From the NCBI GenBank assembly GCA_034420695.1, contig DAOULB010000041.1, positions 54,819 through 118,818 on the forward strand: a DNA stretch of 64,000 nucleotides. Direction: 5' to 3'. The DNA is from Io17-Chloro-G2 sp034420695 (GTDB taxonomy: Bacteria; Chloroflexota; Dehalococcoidia; Lucifugimonadales; UBA3495). A model generated the notes under the pieces. The model searched no databases and was not told the DNA's origin. It saw only the letters and a list, made by a program, of their open reading frames with translations. The position numbers and the translations under genes are program-made. Positions 10,001 through 17,636 of the stretch are shown here, piece by piece. Every line of letters begins with the position of its first letter. Positions within the stretch are counted from its first letter, which is position 1.

Positions 10001-10728
10001 AGGACTATCGCCTTTTGGGGCTGGCTTCTCAGTACAAGTTCGAGTACGAGGAAGCCGAAAGCTGGTACCAGCGGGCCCGGGGGATCCTGGAAGAAAACCG
10101 GGATGAAGCAACCGCGGTGCTGGTCTACCACGAGTTGGGCACCGTTTACCACGCCCGCTACATGTACGAAGAGGCGGAACGCTGGTACAAGCAGGCCCTA
10201 ACGCTGAGCGACCAGCACGGCAACCAAGAACAGATGGCCTTGGAATTCCACTACTTGGGGCTCATGGAGCAGAGCCGGGGCATGTTCTACGACGACGCCG
10301 AAAACTGGTTGGAGTTGGCCTTGGAAAAGCGGCGGGAGTTGGGGGACCGCAGGGGCGCTGGGGACGAACTCCGGCAACTCGGCGTGCTCAACCACGAGCA
10401 GAAGAAGCTTGAGCGGGCCGAGGAATGCTACCGGCAAGCCCTGGAAATCTTCGAGGAAATCAACGATTTGACCCGGGTCTCCAGGACGCTGGGCCAGCTA
10501 GCCGTAGTCGAAGAAGACCGGGAGAATCTCCCAGCGGCCCTTTCCTGGGCCCACCGCACCTACCGGCTGGCCGTCGAGCACGAACTGCCGGTGGTGTCCC
10601 AAGTCACCTCCCACCTGGCCCGCCTCCGGGACAAGCTGGGCGAGGAAGAGTTCCTCCACTGGTGGCGTGGCAATACCGGCGGAGACCCACCCGCCGGCCT
10701 CGACGAAGACGCTGCGCCTATCCTCTAA
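7036..10728 (+). CDS. CHAT-like / P-loop NTPase / TPR multidomain protein
   Basis: A 1230-residue GTG-start protein with three parts. Residues about 70-350 match the CHAT (caspase-like) fold: YFHLVHF near 220, VALLNA at 266-271, and LITLKFPLSGTACQTFTQSFY followed by LPEAVARARKQL. Residues about 395-700 form a STAND/NB-ARC-like NTPase with Walker A GDTGAGKT (424-431), Walker B-like LLVWDSIESV near 502, and a GHPLAMQIM motif. Residues about 800-1200 are helical, with TPR units from about 905 carrying typical AEEWLLKSLAI, AEERWYKQAL and AEECYRQALEI repeats. The CHAT dyad looks lost: Ala229 and Gly272 stand where His and Cys are expected. The layout is that of STAND sensors or scaffolds, some of which act in defence; the partner is unknown. 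Confidence 0.82.
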   Translation: MTPEPAYSEIHLIDLPKSGQVQLSLQAPGQAEESLQVPFGIPTASIGREDLLWYHQARFGDSGDGAAQRAEAVHAALRNLGRELFHQLFEADGVAQALFQKALALPDCSLVIVSSRDEFIRLPWELLNQPDIGYIANRFRSIVRRDGPAALPVSDLSLDDTQFNVLLVQGPLSEEDAPSGSLAPEVLKVLESSDVEATLTVFRPGISASLLEFLDERRGYFHLVHFDAAAASEDGVSLLLESEDGGTQYVPAAQLAHALNEASVPVALLNAGPQPAAESAAWETVCQGMAGAGLPYLITLKFPLSGTACQTFTQSFYRACIEGARLPEAVARARKQLMDDPLRPGPWGKMVQWDWTLPLVYQSAEYSPGPIAKQPPLQPQPGGEAQEPSRELPRGGPYGLIGRSREMRELERLLDRNPVVLLTGDTGAGKTELALALGDWINKTASALRPGGVFYTTFYMGAGVERVVHEIGTSLVGLPFADLSAQGQRDWVVDFLSRTPSLLVWDSIESVAGFPPGEGGPLLESGEQDALGSFLQEVTASGRTSALLVGRGGKPHWLNLDFETLELEGLEGSERQELAALIMGAAAQGSQEPAGIPESHLGTDYLAFLDAVAGHPLAMQIMLPVLKDVPASVAAAELERCLGELQDADREPSRPDYLTAAMDYSFSRMSRRNRLHLPFLSLFQQRVILDILTHITQERAYRNVMGEDLGWGACRTLLRSAREAGFMEAVTPSVFQVNPSLPWFYGRRLHRQVRAAGVAQLEQEFVRVYADTADYFMESLYENQDSGVTAVLAEEGNLTQALALALESKQWEQAQIVVQPLAQVYRMQKRYPELRRLRGQILQLISPGDGGAAEAEAQGAIELWLYLMGTDASESTDAGDLVRSEAINRQLLDYLESQPEGQDDPRTAAVYHQFGVIALGRRRLEEAEEWLLKSLAIIERGEDRDAVADDYNCLGQVRLQQRRYTEAKEQLSKALDIHQQAQDQDEMVKDYRLLGLASQYKFEYEEAESWYQRARGILEENRDEATAVLVYHELGTVYHARYMYEEAERWYKQALTLSDQHGNQEQMALEFHYLGLMEQSRGMFYDDAENWLELALEKRRELGDRRGAGDELRQLGVLNHEQKKLERAEECYRQALEIFEEINDLTRVSRTLGQLAVVEEDRENLPAALSWAHRTYRLAVEHELPVVSQVTSHLARLRDKLGEEEFLHWWRGNTGGDPPAGLDEDAAPIL

Positions 10729-10843
10729 GTTTGACGGGATGTATCCCGTTCCGAAGGTGGCGGCTCATCAAACGGCTGGCCTTGCGCTTCGGCCTGACTA
10801 CGGCAAGCATTCCATGCTTCCCATTCTGCGTCCCTGGCCATCG

Positions 10844-11071
10844 CTACTTCCTGTCGCCCCTTTCCAAGAGACCTTCTACTGCTGGTTTGATTAGTAGCAC
10901 GATGCGCCCTCCAATCTCAAGAACGATGGCGACCAGAACCGCTGTCCCCGCCGGCATTCCATAGACATTGACTATTGCAGGAAACTTGGGATCAGAAACA
11001 TGGAGGTAGCTCCAACTCCATGATGCCCATAGGGGCCAACCCCACGCGAGGACACCCACCACGTAGGACAA
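10844..11071 (-). CDS. Possible small membrane protein (75 aa), weak
   Basis: The minus strand holds a 75-residue ORF with a TTG start; an in-frame stop lies five codons upstream, so no better start exists. It reads like a small membrane protein: a hydrophobic N-terminus rich in Trp (GVLAWGWPLWASWSWSY), a polar turn, then a long hydrophobic segment (AGTAVLVAIVLEIGGRIVLLI) and a charged tail ending LLERGDRK. No strong ribosome-binding site is visible and I do not recognise a family. It could equally be a chance ORF or a decayed fragment. Confidence 0.25.
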   Translation of the reverse strand: MSYVVGVLAWGWPLWASWSWSYLHVSDPKFPAIVNVYGMPAGTAVLVAIVLEIGGRIVLLIKPAVEGLLERGDRK

Positions 11072-11101
11072 GTAATATACTACCTAATAGAAACGCCAAC
11101 C

Positions 11102-11179
11102 ATGAAGTAGCCGCTGGATTACCCACCTGACAGCACTCTTCAGCCCACTCATCGACCATAGACCAGCGTTCTACTTCAT
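11102..11179. repeat. Imperfect inverted repeat with 15-bp arms
   Basis: The arms ATGAAGTAG-c-CGCTGG (11102-11117) and CCAGCG-tt-CTACTTCAT (11163-11179) are complementary apart from a 1/2-nt internal loop. They are separated by about 45 bases. No T-run follows, so it is not a typical terminator. It may be a small dispersed repeat or a regulatory structure upstream of the hydrolase gene. Confidence 0.5.
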
Positions 11180-11277
11180 TCTATAGACCTTGCCCCACAC
11201 CGGTAATGCCAAGCCTCAGCTTGCGCCAACCTGCTTTCACAGCTAAATTAGACCCCACTAAGTAGGGAGGCCCTACC

Positions 11278-13278
11278 ATGCCCCTCATAAGCTTGGACAT
11301 CCACACCCGTCGCCCCTTCAACGACGGAGCCCCCTTCGGCGAGGTAGGCCCCTACGTTCAACTGGACGGCCGCGCCCATTTTGCGGTGGACCCCGGCCAC
11401 CCGGCCAACACTGCCATCACCGACATAGGACTGGCCCCCACCGATGAACAGGGGCGGGTGGCCTTCTCCGCAGACTTCCGCATCATCCAGCCGGCCAACC
11501 CCCAATCGGGCAACCGCCGCCTGTTGTACGAGGTAGTAAACCGGGGCAACCCGACCGCCCTACGCCAGTTCAACGACGCCGTGGACGGCGCCGACCCCGC
11601 GTCCCCTATGGAGCCGGGCAACGGCTTCCTGATGCGGCAGGGTTATACCCTGGCTTGGTGCGGCTGGCAGCACGACGTACCCTCCGCGCCCGGTCGGCTG
11701 ACCATAGACGTGCCAGAAGCCCGGACTGCCGATGGGCCCGTTTCCGGAAACATAGCCGTCACTTTCCAGCCCAGCGCCGATTCCCAAGTGCAACAACTCT
11801 CCGACCGGTTGCACCGCCCCTATCCCTCCAACAACCTCGAGGACTGGAACTCGGTGCTCACCGTGCGGGACGACGACTACTCGCAGCCCCGGACCATCCC
11901 CAGGGAACTCTGGGCCTTCGGACACCTGGACTCGGGCCGGTTCGTCCCCGGCGCCAGCCACATCTACATGTCCTCCGGATTCCAGGCTGGCAAGGTTTAC
12001 CAAGTCATCTACTCCACCTCTTATGCTCCCGTGGTCGGCCTCGGACTGCTGGCCACCCGGGACCTGGTGTCCTTCCTCCGGAACTCCACCGAAACCAATC
12101 CCTGCGCCGGGGCCGTGGAGCGCGCCTACGCCTTCGGCAGGTCCCAGAGCGGCCGCTTCCTCCGGGTGTACCTCTACCACGGCCTCAACCGCGACGAAGA
12201 GGGCCGTACCGTTTTCGATGGTCTCATCCCATTGGTGGCCGGAGGCCGCCGCGGCGAGTTCAACTACCGGTTCGGCCAGCCGTCGCCCCACTCGGCCTAC
12301 AGCGTCAACAATCTCTTTCCCTTTACTGACGTGGTGCAGGCCGATCCCGAAACAGGCCAGACCGGCGGGCTCCTGTCTAAGGCGGTCTCCCAAGGCGACC
12401 GGCCCAGGATTTTCTTCATCAACACTTCCGCAGAGTACTGGGGCGGCCATGCCTCGCTGATTCACACCGATGTCTCCGGGTCGGCCGATGTCGAGCCCTA
12501 CGAGAACGTCAGGGTCTATCACTACGCCGGTACCCAGCACGGTCCAGGCAACATCCCCTTGACCCGGTCCGAAGGTGACAGCCGCACCGCCCACTATTTC
12601 AATACCGTGGACTACCGGCCCCTGTTGCGGGCGGCGCTCACCCGCCTGGACCGCTGGGTCTCCGCTGGAGAGCCTCCGCCAGCCAGCTGTCACGCCAGGA
12701 TCGACGACGGTACTGCGGTTACCCAAGACCAGGTGGGAGAGGTGATTAAGGGTATCCCCGGGGCGCGGCTCCCTGCACCCCTTCCCCACAACAGCCGCCT
12801 GGACTTCGGTCCCGCCGAGGGTCTCTTCTCCCAGTTGCCTCCCAAGGTGGGCAAGCCCTATCCCAACTTGGTGCCCGCGGTGGACCGGGATGGCAACGAA
12901 CTAAAGGGTATCCGCCTCCCGGCGGTCTCGGTCCCCCTGGCGACCCACGCCGGCTGGAACCTGAGGCACGAAAGCATGGGCGGCGGCGGCCAGTTCATCA
13001 AGCAGATTGGCTCCACCTTCCCCTTCCCTGCAACCCGCCGGGAGCGGGAGGAGACCGGCGACCCCAGGCCTTCCATCGAAGAACGCTACCAGTCCAAGGA
13101 CAACTACCTGTCCCAAGTCGCCCAAGCTGCCCGGGAACTGGTGAATCAGGGATACCTTCTCGAAGAAGACGTGGAGACGGTCAAGGCTCACGCCGCGCAG
13201 CACTATGACCTGTTCAGCCGGGGCGGTCTTGTTTCCTCGTCTTCGGAACAAGCAAAGGAGCGGGCAGCCGCCGGTTGA
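11278..13278 (+). CDS. Alpha/beta hydrolase domain-containing protein (about 666 aa)
   Basis: A long hydrolase of the type found in environmental bacteria as 'alpha/beta hydrolase domain-containing protein'. Conserved parts are the N-terminal RRPFNDGAPFGEVGPYVQLDG, YEVVNRGNP, GYTLAWCGWQHDVP, and the nucleophile region AFGRSQSGRFLR at 285-295, where Ser289 or Ser291 is the likely nucleophile. FFINTSAEYWGGHASLIHTD and a histidine in YHYAGTQHG could complete the triad. No signal peptide is visible, so it is probably cytoplasmic. The ATG has GGGAGG eight bases upstream. Esters or lactones are plausible substrates by family, not shown here. A luciferase-like oxidoreductase follows 57 bp downstream and may be co-transcribed. 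Confidence 0.82.
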   Translation: MPLISLDIHTRRPFNDGAPFGEVGPYVQLDGRAHFAVDPGHPANTAITDIGLAPTDEQGRVAFSADFRIIQPANPQSGNRRLLYEVVNRGNPTALRQFNDAVDGADPASPMEPGNGFLMRQGYTLAWCGWQHDVPSAPGRLTIDVPEARTADGPVSGNIAVTFQPSADSQVQQLSDRLHRPYPSNNLEDWNSVLTVRDDDYSQPRTIPRELWAFGHLDSGRFVPGASHIYMSSGFQAGKVYQVIYSTSYAPVVGLGLLATRDLVSFLRNSTETNPCAGAVERAYAFGRSQSGRFLRVYLYHGLNRDEEGRTVFDGLIPLVAGGRRGEFNYRFGQPSPHSAYSVNNLFPFTDVVQADPETGQTGGLLSKAVSQGDRPRIFFINTSAEYWGGHASLIHTDVSGSADVEPYENVRVYHYAGTQHGPGNIPLTRSEGDSRTAHYFNTVDYRPLLRAALTRLDRWVSAGEPPPASCHARIDDGTAVTQDQVGEVIKGIPGARLPAPLPHNSRLDFGPAEGLFSQLPPKVGKPYPNLVPAVDRDGNELKGIRLPAVSVPLATHAGWNLRHESMGGGGQFIKQIGSTFPFPATRREREETGDPRPSIEERYQSKDNYLSQVAQAARELVNQGYLLEEDVETVKAHAAQHYDLFSRGGLVSSSSEQAKERAAAG

Positions 13279-13335
13279 CCCTGAACAGTGTGAAATAGCC
13301 ATGCTTATGTCATCCAACTCTTGAGGGAGGCCCCA

Positions 13336-14181
13336 ATGAACGTAGGCGTTTCGATACCCCTTCCCGCATATCTGGTCGACCCGGCCCTCATCGCCAAGAA
13401 AGCTGAAGACTTGGGGTTCGACTCCATCTGGTACGCCGAACACCCCGCGGTGCCCGTCCACAGTGACAGCCCCTTCCCCTCCACCGGGGGCGAAATCCCG
13501 GAGACCTACTCCCACTTCACCGACCCCTACATCGCCCTGGCCCGTGCTTCGGCGGTGACCAGCACCATCAAGCTGGGCACCGGCATCACTCTGGTTCCCG
13601 AGCGCAACCCCATCCTGCTGGCCAAGGAAATTGCCGCGCTCGACCTCTACAGCGGCGGCCGCTTCCTCTTCGGCGTCGGCACCGGCTGGCTGCGGGAAGA
13701 GACCGAGCTCATGGGAGGGGACTTCGAACGCCGCTGGACCCAGACCAGGGAAGCCATTCAAGTCATGAAAGAGCTTTGGACCAACGAAGTGGCAGAATTT
13801 CACGGCGAATTTTTCGACTTCCCGCCGGTCAAGTCCTTTCCCAAGCCTGCCCAGAAGCCCCATCCCCCGGTGATTATCGGCGGAATGGCCCGCCGGGTTC
13901 TGCGCCGTGTGGCCGAGCACGCCGACGGCTGGATGCCCAACCGGGTCACCCCCGCCCAAGTCGAAGATAGCCGGGCCAGGCTCGATGCCCTGGCTGCGGA
14001 GCGCGGCCGGAACCCCGCTGCCCTGACCATTACTGTTTACGGCCAGGAGCCCCGGCGGGACGTGGTCCAGCCCTTCCTGGACGCCGGCGCCGACCGGGTG
14101 GTCGTCCGCCCCGACTTCTACGACAGCGAAGAGTCGATGAACCGGGAGTTGGAGCGGATGGCCGGCGCGGTTTTGAGTTAG
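13336..14181 (+). CDS. LLM-class (luciferase-like, probably F420- or FMN-dependent) oxidoreductase
   Basis: The 281-residue protein has the luciferase-like TIM-barrel pattern: an N-terminal VGVSIPLP strand, AEDLGFDSIWYAEHPAVP, IKLGTGITLVPERNP, LAKEIAALDLYSGGRFLFGVGTGW and PPVIIGGMARRVLRRVAEHADGWMP. This fits the F420-type subgroup, but cofactor choice between F420 and FMN cannot be settled by eye. The start chosen is the ATG at 13336, preceded by GAGGGAGG; a TTG at 13321 would only include that ribosome-binding site. It follows the hydrolase gene closely. A strong hairpin (14186-14221) lies directly after the stop codon. Confidence 0.88.
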   Translation: MNVGVSIPLPAYLVDPALIAKKAEDLGFDSIWYAEHPAVPVHSDSPFPSTGGEIPETYSHFTDPYIALARASAVTSTIKLGTGITLVPERNPILLAKEIAALDLYSGGRFLFGVGTGWLREETELMGGDFERRWTQTREAIQVMKELWTNEVAEFHGEFFDFPPVKSFPKPAQKPHPPVIIGGMARRVLRRVAEHADGWMPNRVTPAQVEDSRARLDALAAERGRNPAALTITVYGQEPRRDVVQPFLDAGADRVVVRPDFYDSEESMNRELERMAGAVLS

Positions 14182-14185
14182 TTCC

Positions 14186-14221
14186 AGGTGCCTGCGTTAA
14201 CGCTGTTGACGCCAGGCACCT
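14186..14221 (+). terminator. Long hairpin after the oxidoreductase gene, no T-run
   Basis: AGGTGCCTG at 14186 pairs perfectly with CAGGCACCT ending at 14221, and the pairing continues inward (CGTTAAC with GTTGACG) around a very short loop, with one bulge and one wobble. It begins four bases after the stop codon. There is no U-tract, so it may be an RNA-stabilising or attenuating hairpin instead of an intrinsic terminator. Confidence 0.5.
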
Positions 14222-14284
14222 CCGGTAAGCCTGTTCCGGTGAGGTTGTTTGTAAGTTCCTGGCGCTTTAACGCCGTTGCCCCGG

Positions 14285-14314
14285 TTGGGGTTCCGGCCTA
14301 TAGCGTGGTATGAT
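14285..14314 (+). promoter_or_regulatory. Sigma-70-like promoter upstream of histidine decarboxylase
   Basis: TTGGGG at 14285-14290 and TATGAT at 14309-14314 are spaced 18 bases apart, about 65 bases before the GTG start of the decarboxylase gene. It is a consensus match only. Confidence 0.35.
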
Positions 14315-14379
14315 TTTATTGGCACGCTCTTCAACCTAGCAGCCTCACCCACTGGCATTTCTCAGCAGGTAACCGCCCC

Positions 14380-15501
14380 GTGAACCAAGCTGAACTCGAC
14401 CAACGCATTCACCGAGTGCTCTCCGAATTCCAGTTGTTGAGCCCCTTTTCTGCGGGCTATCCGGTCAATCAGGATTTCGACTACTCCCCGCTCTACCCGC
14501 TTTTGGGTTTTGCTGCCAACAACGTGGGCGACCCATTTGGCCACTCGCGTTATCAGTCCAACACTCATGAGACCGAACGCGAGGTGGTGCACGCCATCGC
14601 TGAGTTGGTGCAGTTGCCTGCCGACAAAGCTTGGGGGTACGTCACCTCCGGAGGCACCGAGGGCAACATGTACGGCATCTACGTGGGCCGCGAGATGCTG
14701 CGCCAGCCGATAGCCTATTTCTCCCAGGATACCCACTATTCGGTGATCAAAATCTTGCATGTCCTGAACATCCGCAACATCATGATCCGCAGCCAGGACA
14801 ACGGCGAGATCGACTACGACGACCTGCGCGAGTCGATCCGCATTAACCGGGATGTACCGCCCCTCATTGTCGCCAACATCGGCACCACCATGAAAGGGGC
14901 TGTTGACGACCTCGACCGCATCCGCCAGATCATCGAAGACCTGGCGCTGCCGCGCTCCTACATCCATGCCGATGCTGCCCTGAGCGGGATGATTCTGCCC
15001 TTCGTCGACGACCCTCAGCCCTTCGGCTTCGACAGCGGAATCGATAGCATAGCGGTTTCGGGCCACAAGCTCATCGGCTCTCCTTTGCCCTGCGGAGTGG
15101 TGGTGACCAAGCGGGAGTACACTGCCCAGATCGGGCGCGCGATCGAGTACGTGGGCGCTCTGGACACGACTCTGCTCGGCTCCCGTAATGCCATCACCCC
15201 GGTTATTATCTGGTATTCCCTGACCAAGCATGGTCGAGACGGTTTCCGCAGCATAGTGGCGCAGATGCTCGACACCGCTGAATACGCCGTACAGAAGTTC
15301 AATGCCAACGGGATTCCCGCCTGGCGGGCGAAGAACAGTGCCACGGTCGTATTCCCCCGCCCCTCGCCGTATGTGCTCTTCCAGTGGCAACTGGCGCCAC
15401 TGGGAGACATCGCTCATCTCATCACCATGCCTCACGTGACCCGCGAGATGATCGACCAAGTCGTCTCTGACTGTCTTGAATGGCAGGAAGCCGCCTCGTG
15501 A
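14380..15501 (+). CDS. hdc: Histidine decarboxylase, PLP-dependent
   Basis: The 373-residue protein matches the bacterial PLP-type histidine decarboxylases of group II: SGYPVNQDFDYSPL-like N-terminus (here AGYPVNQDFDYSPL), NNVGDPF, ETEREVVHAIAEL, SGGTEGNMYGIY, His119 in DTHYSVIK (ring stacking), HADAALSGMILPF with Asp198 for the pyridine nitrogen, and SGHKLIG with Lys230 as the PLP lysine. The reaction is L-histidine to histamine plus CO2. Length is right for the family. Start is a GTG. Its stop codon overlaps the GTG of a double-ACT protein by four bases (GTGA). Histamine production is unexpected in this genomic setting, and the substrate could be a related amino acid. Confidence 0.85.
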   Translation: MNQAELDQRIHRVLSEFQLLSPFSAGYPVNQDFDYSPLYPLLGFAANNVGDPFGHSRYQSNTHETEREVVHAIAELVQLPADKAWGYVTSGGTEGNMYGIYVGREMLRQPIAYFSQDTHYSVIKILHVLNIRNIMIRSQDNGEIDYDDLRESIRINRDVPPLIVANIGTTMKGAVDDLDRIRQIIEDLALPRSYIHADAALSGMILPFVDDPQPFGFDSGIDSIAVSGHKLIGSPLPCGVVVTKREYTAQIGRAIEYVGALDTTLLGSRNAITPVIIWYSLTKHGRDGFRSIVAQMLDTAEYAVQKFNANGIPAWRAKNSATVVFPRPSPYVLFQWQLAPLGDIAHLITMPHVTREMIDQVVSDCLEWQEAAS

Positions 15502-15920
15502 ACCTGCCTCCCCGCCACGATGCGGCAAGCCGCCGCATCATCGTGATTGTGCCCGAAGAGCCCGGGTCCCTGGCGCGCGTTGCCCAAGTGCTCGGCGAGG
15601 CGGATGTTAACATTGAGGCCATTGACGGTCGCGCCATCGGTGAGTTGGGTGTGATTACCCTCAGCACCAGCGACGACGATGCGGCGTTGCGCGCTCTTCT
15701 CGACGCTGACCTGCGCGCCGTAACCTCCGATGCCATCATCTTCCACCTGCCCGACCGCCCCGGCGCGCTCGCCGTCGTCGCTCAGCTCTTTAGCCAACAT
15801 CAGCTCAATGTGCGGACCATCCATATAGTGCATCGGCTGGCAGGGCGCGCCATCGTGGCCGTCACCACCGACGACGACGACACGGCCCGCTCCCTGCTCG
15901 ATAGCGGCTCCCTCCTCTAA
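15498..15920 (+). CDS. Double-ACT-domain protein coupled to histidine decarboxylase
   Basis: The 140-residue protein consists of two consecutive ACT domains, one from about RIIVIVPEEPGSLARVAQVL and one from IIFHLPDRPGALAVVAQLF; each has the classic beta-alpha-beta start with PG(S/A)L. ACT domains bind amino acids and regulate enzymes, so the likely role is sensing histidine or a related ligand for the adjacent decarboxylase; that is inference from position. The GTG start overlaps the upstream stop as GTGA and has AGGA about ten bases before it. An ATG at 15480 in the same frame is the alternative, adding six residues. No DNA-binding or catalytic domain is attached. Confidence 0.82.
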   Translation: MNLPPRHDAASRRIIVIVPEEPGSLARVAQVLGEADVNIEAIDGRAIGELGVITLSTSDDDAALRALLDADLRAVTSDAIIFHLPDRPGALAVVAQLFSQHQLNVRTIHIVHRLAGRAIVAVTTDDDDTARSLLDSGSLL

Positions 15921-16046
15921 CCGGCGCCCATGCCCGTAAAAGGGAGCAAGAAGGAGAAGAAGGCCGGAGAAGCATGGCGGAGACACGTTCCAACCCTTCC
16001 CAGACCCCGGAGTCCCCAGCGAACAACTACCCCCGCGGGAGGCATC

Positions 16047-17405
16047 ATGGACCGCACCACCGAATTCTTGGCCGACTACTCCTGTGGCTTGGACTACCGT
16101 GACCTTGACGACGGCACGGTCCGGCAGGTCAAGCGCACCCTCATAGATACCTTGGGCTGCGCCGCCGGGGGCTTCACGTCGGAACCGGGCAAAATCGCCC
16201 GGCAGATGGCCGCCTCTGTAACCAGCAGCATGCCCGCCCGGGTCCTCGGCACCAGTGACTACAGTTCCCCGGAGATGGCCGGCTTCGCCAACGGCGTAAT
16301 GCTCCGCTATTTGGACTGCAACGATTCCTACTTCTCCCCCGGCGGCGGCCACCCCAGCGATATGATTGCCGGGGTGTTGGCCTTGGCCGGGCCTATGGGC
16401 TCCGGCGGGAAGGAGGTCATCACCGCCATCACCCTGGCCTACGAGGTGTTCTGCCGCCTTTCCGACGAAGTGGTGGTTGGCAACATGGGCTGGGACCAAG
16501 GCATGTTCAGCATTATCGGCTCCGCCTGCGCCGCCGGCATGATGCTGGGCCTGAACCGGGAACGCATGGGACATGCTATCTCCTTGGCCGTGGCCCCCAA
16601 CCTGCCCTTAGGCGTCACCCGTACCGGCGAGCTCTCCATGTGGAAGGGATGTGCCACCGCCAGCGCCACCAAGGCCGGAATCTTCGCTGCATTGCTCGCC
16701 GAACAGGGAATGAACGGCCCCGGTGAGCCCTTCGAGGGCAGGCGGGGCCTCTGGGAGCAGACCGTCGGCGGGGATGTGGCGCTGGACAAGATGGGCGGCG
16801 ATGGAGAGCCCTTCCGCATCACAGAGACTACCTTCAAGTCCTACCCCGCCCAGATTCACACCCAGGCGCCCACCGGCCTGGCCCTGGAACTGCGCGGCCA
16901 AGTACCCCCGGGCGACATCGAGTCCATTCACATCCGTGCCTACGGAGGTGCATGCAGCAGCCCCGCCACCGAGCCGGAAAAGTGGGACCCACGCACCCGG
17001 GAGACTGCCGACCACAGCATCCCCTACTTGGTGTCGGTGGCCTTTATGGACGGTTCTGTCACCCCTGCCAGTTTCGCCAACCGCAAGATTCACGACCCGG
17101 GGGTGCGCAGCCTCATCTCGAAGATAACCATGGAAGAGGACCCGGAATTCACCCGCAGGTATCCCGCCGAGTTCAATGTCCGCATACTGGTGACAGACAA
17201 GGCAGGCGCCACCTTCGAGGCCCACACCTCCTATCCCAAGGGCCACCACCAGAATCCCATGACCGACTCCGAAGTGGAGGACAAATTCCGTGGCCTCTCA
17301 TCAGGAATTTTCAGCGATTCCCAGCAGCAACGAGCCCTGGAACTGGCTTGGGGCCTAGATGGTGCCGACGGCCTCGATGACCTGATGGATGCAATAGTGG
17401 TTTAA
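16047..17405 (+). CDS. MmgE/PrpD family protein (2-methylcitrate dehydratase-like)
   Basis: The 452-residue protein has the MmgE/PrpD pattern: LADYSCGLDYRDL, VKRTLIDTLGCAAGG, GFANGVMLRYLDCNDSY, GGHPSDMIAGVLALA, AYEVFCRLSDEV and a C-terminal YPKGHHQNPMT. Family members include 2-methylcitrate dehydratase (PrpD), iminodisuccinate epimerase and cis-aconitate decarboxylase, so the substrate is open. No methylcitrate synthase or PrpB is in the window, which argues against a propionate-specific role. The ATG at 16047 is preceded by GGGAGG; a longer in-frame start at 15930 would add a low-complexity basic leader and is unlikely. Confidence 0.85.
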   Translation: MDRTTEFLADYSCGLDYRDLDDGTVRQVKRTLIDTLGCAAGGFTSEPGKIARQMAASVTSSMPARVLGTSDYSSPEMAGFANGVMLRYLDCNDSYFSPGGGHPSDMIAGVLALAGPMGSGGKEVITAITLAYEVFCRLSDEVVVGNMGWDQGMFSIIGSACAAGMMLGLNRERMGHAISLAVAPNLPLGVTRTGELSMWKGCATASATKAGIFAALLAEQGMNGPGEPFEGRRGLWEQTVGGDVALDKMGGDGEPFRITETTFKSYPAQIHTQAPTGLALELRGQVPPGDIESIHIRAYGGACSSPATEPEKWDPRTRETADHSIPYLVSVAFMDGSVTPASFANRKIHDPGVRSLISKITMEEDPEFTRRYPAEFNVRILVTDKAGATFEAHTSYPKGHHQNPMTDSEVEDKFRGLSSGIFSDSQQQRALELAWGLDGADGLDDLMDAIVV

Positions 17406-17486
17406 CACTGGTTTGCAGTGTGTTCGCTAATGCCTTTTCAAGGAACTGGATGAGCTGACGGACGAAATAGTAGCTTGGTGCCTCCG

Positions 17487-17495
17487 TGCTATAAT
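17487..17495 (+). promoter_or_regulatory. Extended -10 promoter element upstream of the ECF sigma gene
   Basis: TGCTATAAT is a perfect TGn-TATAAT extended -10 about 140 bases before the sigma factor start. No good -35 is present, as is usual for this promoter type. Confidence 0.4.
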
Positions 17496-17636
17496 CCCAG
17501 CCTGATTCACCGGAAATCGCTGGCCGGCCTAATCTTCCCGGCGCATCCCCGCTTTCATGATTTGGAATCCAGATGGTAATTACCGTCGTATATTCATTTG
17601 TTCAAGGGCTCCCTCCCAGATGCCCGGAGAGTTAGC

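Larger units (their letters stand above)
10729..11277. other. 549-bp intergenic region, AT-richer than its surroundings
   Basis: No convincing gene covers this stretch. Just after the CHAT gene there is a short self-complementary element, ACGGGAT-gt-ATCCCGT at 10734-10749, with no T-run. A weak TTG-start ORF with hydrophobic segments lies on the minus strand (10844-11071), and an imperfect inverted repeat sits at 11102-11179; both are listed separately. The right end carries the ribosome-binding site GGGAGG for the hydrolase gene. Confidence 0.6.

Noticed and set aside
14362..15528. 388-codon minus-strand ORF opposite histidine decarboxylase.
   Set aside because: Fully antisense to a gene with all PLP motifs; no homology visible.
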